Shown: positions 1 through 6,787, counted from the stretch's first letter. The stretch is DNA of 12,352 nt from an uncultured Elusimicrobiales bacterium (GCA_944322775.1 CALUQA010000043.1:1-12352), one strand, 5' to 3'. Numbers and translations are program-made. Notes: a model not told the origin generated them from the letters alone.

Positions 1-2071
1 AATTTACGGCTTTTGCGCCAGAACGCATTTCGTCGGTTACCATCAGCGGCATGACGCCAAAAATTTGCGCCGCCGTCTGCGTATGAATATCCCCCCCGTC
101 TAAAAATGCCTGCACCAAGGCGGGGTCGTTGCTTTCGTGGGCCAGCACGCGCAAATCAATTTGGGAATAGTCCACGCTTAAAAGCACATGGCCTTTTTCC
201 GCCACGAAGGCGCGGCGCAGCTGGCGGCCTTTTTCGGTGCGGACGGGAATATTTTGCAAGTTGGGGGCCGAGCTGGACAAACGCCCCGTGACCGTACCGG
301 TTTGGTCCAAGTACGAATGGACGCGGTCGTTGTCGTCTGCCATTAAAAGCAAATTGTCCACATAGGTGCTTTTCAGTTTGGCATTGGCGCGGTAATCCAA
401 AATCTGTTGCGCCACGGGGTGAATGGAGGCTATTTGCGCCAGCACTTCTTCATCGGTAGAGTAACCCGTTTTGGTCTTTTTGACAGGCGGGATATGCAGC
501 TGTTCAAACAAAAGCTGCCCCAGCTGGCGGGTAGAGTTGATGTTAATAGGCGTGCCGGCCGTTTGGTCTATTTGGCTTTGCAAAGAAGCCATTTCTTTTT
601 CCAGCAAAATTTTAAAGCTTTCCAACCAGGCGCAGTCCACCTTCATGCCCGTAAATTCCATATCCGCCAGCACCACCATCAGCGGCAGCTCCAGCGTTTG
701 ATACACCTGCCACATATTGCGCGCTTTTAAATCTTCTTCCAATTTGACGCGCATTTTAAACGCATACTTATTATATAAGGGCAAGCGCTGGGATACATCT
801 TCCTGATTAACCAAGGCCGAAAAATAATGTGCTATGGCGCCGGCAGGACTTAAATCGCCCGACGGGTCCAGCACATAGCGTGCCAAACGTCCGTCAAAGC
901 AGCGAATGTTTTGCCCTTGAAGCGGAATATTCAGTTCCCGCAAGGTAAATTTTAAATCGTAGCCGTTTTTAAGCACGGCGTCGTTAAGCACGACTTTCTT
1001 TAGGGCGTCCAGTTCCCAGGGCTGTATGTCGGCAAGCGGCAAAAGCGCATATTCATCTTCCGACACGGAAAATAAAAATTGGTCGTCTTCCGTATACAAA
1101 AACACTTCCGGCGCCGTGGCGGCTTTATCCAAAATATCTTTCAGCGGGGCCGAAGCTGCCGGGGCGGAAAACAGTTCCCCCGCATGGGCGGTTTTGGGGC
1201 GGAAAGATTCCAATAAATTTTTAAATTCATAGCGCTCAAACATGGCCGCCAATTGGGCCGGATTGGGAGTGCGCACTTTATAGTCCTCTAAAGAAAAGGG
1301 CATATTGAGATCCGGGTCCAGCACCACCAGTTGCTTGGAAAGCAGCGCACTGCCTTCCTGTTCGCGCAATTTTTTGGCCAGGGTGGGTTTCATACGCGGG
1401 TCGTCGTTTTGGGCCGCGCGCAAAATATCTTCCAAATGGCCAAAGGTGTTAATAAGCTCCACCGTAGTTTTGGGGCCCACACCGGCCACGCCGGGCACAT
1501 TGTCGGAAGCGTCCCCGACGATAGAAAAATAATCCGGCAGAAAATTATGCTCCACGCCAAATTTTTCTTTGGCGGCCTGCGGGCCTTTTATGCCGTCTTT
1601 GCCGCCGGAGGGCCAAACGGAAATATAATCGCTTAAAAATTGGTACACGTCTTTGTCCGACGTCACCAGCACGCTGTGCACCTGCTGTTTTTGCGCCTGC
1701 AGCGCCAAAAAGGCCATTAAATCATCGGCTTCAATGCCTTCTTTGGCCACCACGGTTAAGCCCAAATCGCGCACCATATCCCGCGCCAAATCCAGCTGGC
1801 TGACCAAAGCATCGTCTGGTTTTTTGCGGTTGGCTTTATAGGTGGGCAGCAACCGTTTGCGTCGGGCACAGCCGCCGGCCGAGTCAAAACAAACGGCCAC
1901 GTAAGCGGGATTTTTTTCGTTAAGCAGCTTAATCAGCCAGCGCACAAAACCGTACAAAGCCCCCACTTCCTGCCCCGAAGAGGTGGTCAGTTTGGGCAAG
2001 GCATGATAGTTGCGGTGTAAAAAACCGTGTGCATCAATTAAGAAAAAAGTATTTTCGGCGGGAGCATTCAT
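1..2071 (-). CDS. polA: DNA polymerase I, 5' part (690 codons; C-terminus beyond the window)
   Basis: Replication and repair polymerase that removes RNA primers and fills gaps. I translated it by hand from the ATG at 2071-2069; it stays open to base 1. The N-terminal 5'-nuclease domain (about residues 8-290) shows acidic metal ligands at D13, D63, E114/D116/D117 and D139/D141, and the H3TH segment VGDASDNVPGVAGVGPKT near 185-202. The polymerase domain begins near 455, with TGRLSSSAPNLQNIP (592-609, with the family's usual arginine) and motif A LLSVDYSQIDLRVLAH (630-645, catalytic D634). The window edge falls in the O helix, just after R683-x3-K687. The middle 3'-5' exonuclease domain looks degenerate: the D-x-E motif is not present where VFLYTEDDQ (323-331) lies, and the late YxxxD is missing, although D393 in CFDGRLARYVL remains. 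No Shine-Dalgarno site precedes the ATG, and a hairpin lies 13 bases upstream. Family identity is certain. Confidence 0.96.
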   Translation of the reverse strand, partial: MNAPAENTFFLIDAHGFLHRNYHALPKLTTSSGQEVGALYGFVRWLIKLLNEKNPAYVAVCFDSAGGCARRKRLLPTYKANRKKPDDALVSQLDLARDMVRDLGLTVVAKEGIEADDLMAFLALQAQKQQVHSVLVTSDKDVYQFLSDYISVWPSGGKDGIKGPQAAKEKFGVEHNFLPDYFSIVGDASDNVPGVAGVGPKTTVELINTFGHLEDILRAAQNDDPRMKPTLAKKLREQEGSALLSKQLVVLDPDLNMPFSLEDYKVRTPNPAQLAAMFERYEFKNLLESFRPKTAHAGELFSAPAASAPLKDILDKAATAPEVFLYTEDDQFLFSVSEDEYALLPLADIQPWELDALKKVVLNDAVLKNGYDLKFTLRELNIPLQGQNIRCFDGRLARYVLDPSGDLSPAGAIAHYFSALVNQEDVSQRLPLYNKYAFKMRVKLEEDLKARNMWQVYQTLELPLMVVLADMEFTGMKVDCAWLESFKILLEKEMASLQSQIDQTAGTPININSTRQLGQLLFEQLHIPPVKKTKTGYSTDEEVLAQIASIHPVAQQILDYRANAKLKSTYVDNLLLMADDNDRVHSYLDQTGTVTGRLSSSAPNLQNIPVRTEKGRQLRRAFVAEKGHVLLSVDYSQIDLRVLAHESNDPALVQAFLDGGDIHTQTAAQIFGVMPLMVTDEMRSGAKAVN

Positions 2072-2084
2072 AGAAAAGATAAAT

Positions 2085-2112
2085 GCCGGACCACGCGTTT
2101 ACGCGGTCCGGC
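2085..2112 (-). terminator. Strong hairpin between the secreted thioredoxin-like gene and polA
   Basis: GCCGGAC and CGCG on one arm pair with CGCG and GTCCGGC on the other, around a TTTA loop with a two-base bulge. On the minus strand it starts 8 bases after the stop of the secreted thioredoxin-like gene and is followed by the T-rich run ATTTATCTTTT. It therefore probably terminates the trxA unit. The T tract is interrupted, and only 13 bases remain before the polA ATG, so it could also act as an attenuator or leader structure for polA. Confidence 0.6.
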
Positions 2113-2120
2113 AAAAAGTA

Positions 2121-2696
2121 TTACTTAACGGCAAATTCCGTCCATTTTTTAAGCATGTCTAATACGGAGCCGGCTGCGTTTACATCAAACCCATTAAGTT
2201 GGCTTTGCATTTGGCCGGAGCCGAAATTATGCGTCATGAGTTCGCCATTTTTAAAAATCAATAACGTAGGGGCGGACTCCACATTCCAAATGGTGGTCAG
2301 TTTTTTGCCGCGGCGAACGCTGTCTTTATTGCTGTCAAGCTGATAAAAACGTACGCCTTTGTTTTTCCAGTATTGCAGCATAGACTGTCCGTCGTTGCCA
2401 GGCTGGAGCAACGTTTGCAGCAACTGCAAGCAGGGAGGGCAACCATCAAAACCGACTTCCACCACGATAACGCCTTGCAATTGCGCTTTGGCCTGGTTTA
2501 AAAGCTGTTGTTGTGCAGCGGCAAGCTCCATGCCTTCTGCCTGAAGTTGTTTTTGTTGTTTGGTTAACTCAGCAAAAGACATAAAAGCGCTATAAACGTC
2601 CTCTGGCATTTGCCGTTCGGGCGCGTTATATTGCACTTGGGCCGCCAGCGGGCATGCCAAAAATGCGGCAACTATTGCCAGCAATGCACGTTTCAT
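2121..2696 (-). CDS. Secreted thioredoxin-fold protein with CPPC active site
   Basis: Probable envelope thiol-disulfide oxidoreductase or a related thioredoxin-fold protein. Of its 191 residues, 1-20 form a Sec signal peptide (KR, then a hydrophobic run, with likely cleavage at LAA|Q). Residues 43-75 are Gln/Ala-rich and probably helical. The thioredoxin fold follows: VIVVEVGFDGCPPC places the redox pair at C86 and C89, and SAPTLLIFKNGEL (141-153) supplies the cis-proline loop at P143. The CPPC dipeptide is less usual than CGPC. The start is fixed by AAGGAGG (minus strand, 2701-2707) only 4 bases before the ATG. It lies 15 bases downstream of trxA in the same direction, so the two are almost certainly co-transcribed. 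Its direction (oxidase, reductase or isomerase) and its partner cannot be told from the sequence; no partner membrane protein such as DsbD or DsbB is in the window. Confidence 0.85.
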   Translation of the reverse strand: MKRALLAIVAAFLACPLAAQVQYNAPERQMPEDVYSAFMSFAELTKQQKQLQAEGMELAAAQQQLLNQAKAQLQGVIVVEVGFDGCPPCLQLLQTLLQPGNDGQSMLQYWKNKGVRFYQLDSNKDSVRRGKKLTTIWNVESAPTLLIFKNGELMTHNFGSGQMQSQLNGFDVNAAGSVLDMLKKWTEFAVK

Positions 2697-2711
2697 TTTG
2701 CCTCCTTGGTA

Positions 2712-3032
2712 TTACAGCAAAGAGTTTAATTTGTCCTGCAACGCGGCTTTGGATTGCAAGCCAATGGTTTGCCCGGCCACTTCCCCGTTTTTAAAGAAGA
2801 TGACGGTCGGAATGGAAGTAATATGATATTTGGCGCTGGTCATGGAACCTTCGTCGGTGTTCAGTTTGCAAATTTTCACTTTGCCTTCATATTCTTTGGC
2901 CAGCTCTTCCACCACCGGGGCCAGCATGCGGCAGGGGCCGCACCACGGGGCCCAAAAGTCCACCATTACGGCACCTTTATACTGTAATACTTCTTTTTCA
3001 AAATTTTCGTCAGTCAACATTACTTCGCTCAT
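2712..3032 (-). CDS. trxA: Thioredoxin
   Basis: Cytoplasmic protein-disulfide reductase of 106 residues, a normal length for the family. The active site FWAPWCGPCRMLAP has C31 and C34, and the cis-proline loop SIPTVIFFKNGE has P75. There is no signal peptide. A GGGGG Shine-Dalgarno run (minus strand, about 3037-3041) precedes the ATG. It is the first gene of a two-gene unit with the secreted thioredoxin-fold protein and is read from a near-consensus promoter at 3071-3099. Identification is secure; as in all genomes, other thioredoxin paralogs may exist elsewhere. Confidence 0.97.
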   Translation of the reverse strand: MSEVMLTDENFEKEVLQYKGAVMVDFWAPWCGPCRMLAPVVEELAKEYEGKVKICKLNTDEGSMTSAKYHITSIPTVIFFKNGEVAGQTIGLQSKAALQDKLNSLL

Positions 3033-3070
3033 AATTCCCCCTAGGGTGTAAAAATAAAGGTCTTTCTAAA

Positions 3071-3099
3071 AGGGTATCAGTCCTAGAGGTCCCTGTCAA
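3071..3099 (-). promoter_or_regulatory. Sigma-70-type promoter of trxA
   Basis: On the minus strand a perfect TTGACA (-35, 3094-3099) is followed by a 17-base spacer and TACCCT (-10, 3071-3076). Transcription would start near 3064, giving a leader of about 30 bases that contains the trxA ribosome binding site. The -10 is weak, so a regulator or extra contacts may be needed. Confidence 0.65.
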
Positions 3100-3105
3100 G
3101 CCCTA

Positions 3106-3126
3106 AAGAAGGGTTTTGCCCTTCTT
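3106..3126. other. Perfect 8-bp hairpin/palindrome in the divergent promoter region
   Basis: AAGAAGGG (3106-3113) and CCCTTCTT (3119-3126) are exact inverted repeats around TTTTG. It lies between the -35 boxes of two divergent promoters, 7 bases upstream of the trxA -35 and 19 bases upstream of the plus-strand -35. There is no T tract on either side, so it does not look like a terminator. A binding site for a dimeric regulator is possible; that is inference. Confidence 0.4.
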
Positions 3127-3144
3127 GCAGCCTAAAAAGAGGCC

Positions 3145-3173
3145 TTGTGAAAACAGCCGATAAAAAGTATATT
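3145..3173 (+). promoter_or_regulatory. Promoter of the MORN-like/ispE/spoVG unit
   Basis: TTGTGA (-35, 3145-3150), a 17-base spacer and TATATT (-10, 3168-3173). The predicted start near 3180 leaves a leader of only about 13 bases, which contains the purine-rich GAAGAGAG before the ATG at 3193. Confidence 0.65.
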
Positions 3174-3192
3174 TAAAAGAAGAGAGAACGCC

Positions 3193-4263
3193 ATGAAAGA
3201 AAAAATTATTTGTTTAGTTACGCCCGATAGCCGCAGCTATTACCGGGCTTTGCCGCTGGCCAAAGAATTTTTGGACAAAGACCATAACCTCATCAACACA
3301 GCAGGCACCCTGCCGGAAGGAGAGGTGGAAGAGTTTGACGTACACACAAAAACCGTCAAACATTACAAAGGCGGTAAACTGGACGGTGATTTGGAAATTA
3401 TTGATCTGTCTACCGGAGAAATTACTTTTTCCGAAAAATACAAAAACGGCATGCTTTTAGACGTAGCCGACCACACTTTGCATGGCACTCCCATTGTGCA
3501 GCCCCAGTCCAAACCGCAACCCCACTATGACGGCACCGTCATTCGGGTCAACAAAGCTACTCAGTCTTTTTATATTGACGGAAAAGAAGTGGCCGAACAA
3601 ACCGTGGCCGCCAACGGCGCCACATTGGAATTGCTGGGTTCCATTCCGGACGGCCCTGCCAAAGAATTTGACGAAAACGGCATTTTACGTGCCGAAGCGG
3701 AATATAAAGACAACAAATTAAACGGGCAATTAACTCGCTATAACGAAAAATCGCAGCTCATATCCAAAGAACAATATGTAAAAGGACAGCTGCAAGGCGA
3801 GGCCGAATATTATTCCTACTCTGCAGGCGGAACCACCAAGACAACCGCTTTTTATAAAAATGCACAGTTGGACGGGGACTGGGAATGCTTTTTCCCGGAT
3901 GGAGCCCCGTGCATGAAAGCGCATTACAAAAACGGCAAACTGCAAGGCCCACGCATATCATTTCATCAAAACGGCAGCATTGACTGTGAAGAAAATTACG
4001 AAAACGGCAAATTGCAAGGCAGAAGAGTTATCTATTTTCCCGAAGGGGAGCTGTGGTATCAGGAAAATTATAAAAACGGTCGTTTGGACGGCGAACGCCT
4101 TTGCTTCTTCCGCAACGGAAACAAACGCAGCAGTGAATTTTATGCCGACGGTTTGCTGGAAGGCACCAAAAATATTTATGCCGAAAACGGCGACCTGCTT
4201 TTAAACGAAGAGTACCACTGGGGTTCCCTGGTGCACAACACGGAAAGGAAAGCATTTAAATAA
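3193..4263 (+). CDS. MORN_2-like (YwqK-type) repeat protein of unknown role
   Basis: A 356-residue protein without signal peptide or membrane segments, so probably cytoplasmic. It is built mainly of repeats of the form Y-[KEV]-N-G-[KR]-L-[QD]-G-x-x-x-x-[YF]-F-x-x-[DEN]-G. The repeat-start tyrosines are at Y58 and Y83, and then at Y171, Y195, Y221, Y245, Y269, Y293, Y317 and Y341; from Y221 on the spacing is exactly 24 residues. This matches the MORN-variant repeats in proteins annotated as YwqK-family antitoxins. Some relatives are immunity or antitoxin proteins, but many have no known role. The first 50 residues (starting MKEKIICLVTPDSRSYYRAL) and the stretch 92-165 are not repetitive and I do not recognise them. 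No toxin-like gene adjoins it. It is probably the first gene of a unit with ispE, 52 bases downstream, with no terminator between them. Confidence 0.85.
   Translation: MKEKIICLVTPDSRSYYRALPLAKEFLDKDHNLINTAGTLPEGEVEEFDVHTKTVKHYKGGKLDGDLEIIDLSTGEITFSEKYKNGMLLDVADHTLHGTPIVQPQSKPQPHYDGTVIRVNKATQSFYIDGKEVAEQTVAANGATLELLGSIPDGPAKEFDENGILRAEAEYKDNKLNGQLTRYNEKSQLISKEQYVKGQLQGEAEYYSYSAGGTTKTTAFYKNAQLDGDWECFFPDGAPCMKAHYKNGKLQGPRISFHQNGSIDCEENYENGKLQGRRVIYFPEGELWYQENYKNGRLDGERLCFFRNGNKRSSEFYADGLLEGTKNIYAENGDLLLNEEYHWGSLVHNTERKAFK
3703..4236 (+). repeat. In-frame 72-base coding repeats (24-residue MORN-like units)
   Basis: About seven consecutive units encode Y-x-x-G-x-L-x-G repeats. Five intervals in a row (Y221, 245, 269, 293, 317, 341) are exactly 72 bases; the Y195-Y221 interval is 78. 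The units are conserved in protein more than in DNA, so they look old and under selection, not recently duplicated. Confidence 0.75.
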
Positions 4264-4266
4264 TGC

Positions 4267-4296
4267 TTGCCAATTTTTAAGATCAATCTATACATT
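4267..4296 (+). promoter_or_regulatory. Possible internal promoter before ispE
   Basis: TTGCCA (4267-4272) lies 16 bases before TATACA (4289-4294) or 18 before TACATT (4291-4296). The same -35 box with a 16-base spacer occurs before the transporter at 11618. It would allow ispE and spoVG expression without the MORN-like gene. The -10 match is only partial. Confidence 0.35.
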
Positions 4297-4315
4297 ATAA
4301 GGAACTGCTTTCATC

Positions 4316-5218
4316 ATGGCTTCTATCACTTTGCCGGCACCGGCAAAACTAAATTTATTTTTGGAAGTGACCGGCAAACGGCCGGACGGCTACCACGAAC
4401 TGGCTACGCTTTTTGTAAAAACTTCTTTGGCAGACAAACTGCAAATACAGGCCGAGCAAACGACGGGAGAGAAACTGCAACTGGATATCAGCGGGCCTTT
4501 TGCAGACCAAATATCCAATGACGAAAACAACCTGGCTTTAAAAGCTGTCAGGGCTTTTGAAAACGCCTTTCAAATGCCGTTATCCGTCAGCATTCAATTA
4601 GAAAAGAACATTCCTACCGGCGCCGGCCTGGGCGGAGGGTCCTCCGACGCGGGCACGGTACTTTTGGGGCTGTGCCGCCTTTTTAAAAAGGACCCGTCTT
4701 TGCTTTTAGCCCAAGCCGCCAAACTGGGGGCCGACGTGCCGCTGTTTTTATATCCGGACACGTTTTTAAAAGGGGAAGGCATTGGCGAAAAATTATCCCC
4801 CGTGGCTTTTTCCGGCACCCTTCCTTGGGCCGTGCTGGTTTATCCGGACACGGCCGTGCCAACCAAAGGCGTCTTTGCCCGTTTGCACCTGCCCGCCAAA
4901 GAGGACGTCTTGACAAGCCTCTCTAATTTAGATAAATTAATAGTAGCGATACAAAAAGGGCTTCCTCTGCTGCAGTGGCAGCACTTGTTATTCAACCGCT
5001 TGGAGGAAGCAGTATTGCCGTATGTTTGTTCCGTACGTGACGTAAAGGAAGACTTTTCTGCCCTGGGTGCAAGCCCATTAATGTCCGGCTCCGGTTCAAC
5101 CGTTTTTGCTTTAACTCCTAACCGGCAACTGGCTGAGGATTTAGCAGGGAGAATTAAACAAAAGGGACGAAAAGTATTTACTGTACGTTTCGGAGGGAGC
5201 AGGGATGAAAATAACTGA
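4316..5218 (+). CDS. ispE: 4-diphosphocytidyl-2-C-methyl-D-erythritol kinase
   Basis: Phosphorylates CDP-methylerythritol at the 2-hydroxyl using ATP, the fourth step of the MEP pathway to isoprenoid precursors. It is a cytoplasmic GHMP kinase of 300 residues, near the usual 280-310. The N-terminus PAPAKLNLFLEVTGKRPDGYHEL carries K11 and the substrate-binding GYH. The ATP loop IPTGAGLGGGSSDAG spans 99-113. Catalytic Asp is D140 in LGADVPLFL, and the C-terminal GHMP motif is LMSGSGSTVFAL (255-266). The start is set by AAGGAA about 12 bases upstream (4299-4304) and by the conserved N-terminus. Its 3' end overlaps spoVG by 14 bases, which suggests translational coupling. Confidence 0.97.
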   Translation: MASITLPAPAKLNLFLEVTGKRPDGYHELATLFVKTSLADKLQIQAEQTTGEKLQLDISGPFADQISNDENNLALKAVRAFENAFQMPLSVSIQLEKNIPTGAGLGGGSSDAGTVLLGLCRLFKKDPSLLLAQAAKLGADVPLFLYPDTFLKGEGIGEKLSPVAFSGTLPWAVLVYPDTAVPTKGVFARLHLPAKEDVLTSLSNLDKLIVAIQKGLPLLQWQHLLFNRLEEAVLPYVCSVRDVKEDFSALGASPLMSGSGSTVFALTPNRQLAEDLAGRIKQKGRKVFTVRFGGSRDENN

Positions 5219-5513
5219 AATTCGCATCCATTTGATGGGGGAAGATCGCCTCAAAGCGTTTGCAAGCGTAACGTTTGACAACGAATTTGTGGTGCGGAAT
5301 ATGAAAGTGGTGGAGGGCACCAAAGGCGTATTTTTGTGCATGCCTTCCCGCAAGTTGCCTGATGGAACTCACAAAGACATGGTGCACCCGATTAATCAAG
5401 AGTTCCGCAAGTACTTGGAAGAAAACGTGTTAAAGGCTTATCAGGACGAACTGGCTAAAAACCCCCAGCCGGCGGCTGAAGAAAAAGCCCCTTCAACACA
5501 AGAAGCAAAGTAA
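5205..5513 (+). CDS. spoVG: SpoVG family nucleic-acid-binding regulator
   Basis: SpoVG proteins are small dimeric DNA/RNA-binding regulators; the name comes from a sporulation role in Bacillus, but the family is widespread in non-spore-formers. The 102-residue product shows the full family core: an MKITEIRI start, RLKAFASVTFDNEFVVRNMK, GVFLCMPSRKLPDG and HPINQEFRKYLEENVL. The last 20 or so residues form a Pro/Ala/Glu-rich tail. The start lies inside the ispE 3' end, with GGAGGG at 5192-5197 seven bases upstream. An ispE-spoVG neighbourhood also occurs in Firmicutes, where purR lies between them; here they overlap directly. tRNA-Gln begins 6 bases after the stop. Confidence 0.95.
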   Translation: MKITEIRIHLMGEDRLKAFASVTFDNEFVVRNMKVVEGTKGVFLCMPSRKLPDGTHKDMVHPINQEFRKYLEENVLKAYQDELAKNPQPAAEEKAPSTQEAK

Positions 5514-5519
5514 TTTTAA

Positions 5520-5593
5520 TTCCGGATGGTGAAATGGTATCACTACTGGTTTTGGTCCAGTCATTCTAGGTTCGAGTCCTAGTCCGGAAACCA
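5520..5593 (+). tRNA. tRNA-Gln (anticodon TTG), CCA encoded
   Basis: Acceptor TTCCGGA (5520-5526) pairs with TCCGGAA (5583-5589). The D stem is GTG/CAC. Anticodon stem ACTGG/CCAGT encloses loop TTTTGGT with TTG at 5552-5554. T stem CTAGG/CCTAG encloses TTCGAGT, then come discriminator A5590 and an encoded CCA (5591-5593). All stems pair. It sits 6 bases after spoVG and 3 bases before a terminator, with no obvious promoter of its own. It is therefore probably cut from the ispE-spoVG transcript. Confidence 0.97.
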
Positions 5594-5596
5594 TAT

Positions 5597-5624
5597 AGAG
5601 CCTCTGCAAAGAGGCTCTTTTTTT
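5597..5624 (+). terminator. Rho-independent terminator after tRNA-Gln
   Basis: AGAGCCTC and GAGGCTCT form an 8-bp stem around TGCAAA, followed by a run of T. It closes the MORN-like/ispE/spoVG/tRNA-Gln transcript. Confidence 0.92.
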
Positions 5625-5649
5625 ATGTTTCTGCCTGCAAAAATTTTTC

Positions 5650-5679
5650 TTGTCTTTGGGCACCTGTTGGTTTTATAAT
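5650..5679 (+). promoter_or_regulatory. Promoter of the first paralog gene
   Basis: TTGTCT (5650-5655), an 18-base spacer and a perfect TATAAT (5674-5679). Predicted start is near 5686, with a leader of about 29 bases that carries GGGAGG (5704-5709). Confidence 0.7.
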
Positions 5680-5714
5680 AAAAGAAAGCTCTTATTTTAA
5701 TTTGGGAGGTTCTT

Positions 5715-6692
5715 ATGAAATTGCCGGTGCGTATTTTATCTTGTCTGCTGCTCTGCTGTTTTAGTACCACTCTTTTTGCTCAGTCGGATCGTTCTTTAGT
5801 TGAACTGCAAACCCAAGCCAAACAACAAACGGAGATGAACCCTTGGATTAAAAAATATTTAATCACAACAGCCATTGGTATTGGGGTGGGCGGTGTTGGC
5901 TGGCTGTCCGTAAACAATTTGCGTCTGCGGCACCAAAAACGCGCGTTGCAAAACCAAACGGAAGAACTGCAAAAAGCCTTGCAGGATTACCGGTATGAAG
6001 TAAGAACCCTGCGCGACCAGCGCGCCAATTTGGTTCACCAAAGAGACAAAGCTCTGGACTTGTGGGAACAGGCCAACAACATGTTAGAAAGACAAAAAAA
6101 AGAACGCCCGCTCATTCCCAGCAAAACAGCCACCAAACCTACGGCTGAAGGTTATAAATATTTAGCAAAAACAGACCTTTCAAAACGCCTGTTGGCAGAA
6201 AAACCTTACCAATTTTCTTATTTGAGCGATCAGGAAATCCGCTCTGTTTTATGGAACTTGGACCACGTATCTCAAAACCAGTCCGCCCAAAAGACATTGA
6301 TGGAACTTTCCTCTTTAATTGGGAAAGCGCCCAACATCAGCGTTAAACAGCTCTACATTCAAGCCGGCCGTTATGTAAAGGTTATTGCTATTGTGGGCAT
6401 TTTTTCTGCTTTAATCACGCCGACACAATCTATCGCAGCCCAAACAAAATTAAACCGCTTGGAAAGCAACCCGGCTTTATTTTTGCAGGCCGACAAGGCC
6501 CAACTGGAAGAATGGGAAAAAGATCCCCAGGCTAATACACTCTGCCGGCAAATTGCCGCTGCCATAGACCAAGCCGCCTCATTGCAGGTTCAAGAAGAAG
6601 AAGCCCAAACCTTAACGCAACAAGCGGCCGAGCAACACCTGCTGCAAACAGCGGCCAATCCGCAAGCGTTGACAAAAGCTTTAGCCCGCTAA
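5715..6692 (+). CDS. Exported coiled-coil membrane protein, paralog 1 of 3, unknown function
   Basis: I do not recognise the family. Of 325 residues, 1-22 are a signal peptide (cleavage likely at LFA|QS). Next comes LVELQTQAKQQTEMNPWIKK (28-47), a glycine-rich hydrophobic segment (about 48-66, IGIGVGGVG) and a basic stretch NNLRLRHQKR. A coiled coil of about 60 residues follows (70-130), then a linker and a helical region (168-205). A second hydrophobic segment (219-241) is followed by the C-terminal domain, from R248 to C277 with NPALFLQADKAQLEEWEKD. After signal cleavage C277 would be the only cysteine. The positive-charge pattern suggests N-terminus outside, coiled coil inside and C-terminal domain outside, if both segments span the membrane. 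GGGAGG five bases before the ATG fixes the start. It has its own promoter and terminator. Paralogs follow at 6794 and 7836. Confidence 0.85.
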   Translation: MKLPVRILSCLLLCCFSTTLFAQSDRSLVELQTQAKQQTEMNPWIKKYLITTAIGIGVGGVGWLSVNNLRLRHQKRALQNQTEELQKALQDYRYEVRTLRDQRANLVHQRDKALDLWEQANNMLERQKKERPLIPSKTATKPTAEGYKYLAKTDLSKRLLAEKPYQFSYLSDQEIRSVLWNLDHVSQNQSAQKTLMELSSLIGKAPNISVKQLYIQAGRYVKVIAIVGIFSALITPTQSIAAQTKLNRLESNPALFLQADKAQLEEWEKDPQANTLCRQIAAAIDQAASLQVQEEEAQTLTQQAAEQHLLQTAANPQALTKALAR

Positions 6693-6696
6693 ACTT

Positions 6697-6724
6697 AAAA
6701 GCCCGCCTTTCGGCGGGCTTTTTT
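6697..6724 (+). terminator. Rho-independent terminator of paralog 1
   Basis: GCCCGCC and GGCGGGC pair around TTTC, flanked by AAAA and TTTTTT. It starts 4 bases after the stop codon. Confidence 0.95.
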
Positions 6725-6758
6725 AAAGGGCCCAGGCCCAAAACAGGTCTTTGTGCCC

Positions 6759-6787
6759 TTGCGGCAGGCCAAGGCCTTTTTTAAAAT
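6759..6787 (+). promoter_or_regulatory. Promoter of paralog 2, positioned for a leaderless mRNA
   Basis: TTGCGG (6759-6764), a 17-base spacer and TAAAAT (6782-6787). The ATG at 6794 is only 6 bases beyond the -10, so transcription should begin at or within a base or two of the start codon. The spacer contains the inverted repeat AGGCC-AA-GGCCT (6766-6777), which could bind a regulator. Confidence 0.5.

Noticed and set aside
407..730. 107-residue plus-strand reading frame opposite polA
   Set aside because: It is antisense to the conserved polymerase domain and has His/Gln/Phe-rich composition without domain features. The same holds for the other plus-strand frames between 106 and 1841.
3703..4236. 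CRISPR or satellite-like DNA repeat
   Set aside because: The 72-base period is a protein-coding repeat with variable bases. There are no identical short repeats with unique spacers.
6726..6777. Extra terminator or riboswitch between paralogs 1 and 2
   Set aside because: AAGGGC/GCCCTT (6726-6731, 6755-6760) and AGGCC/GGCCT (6766-6777) can pair, but the first has a 23-base loop and the second a 2-base loop. They match no riboswitch core that I know.
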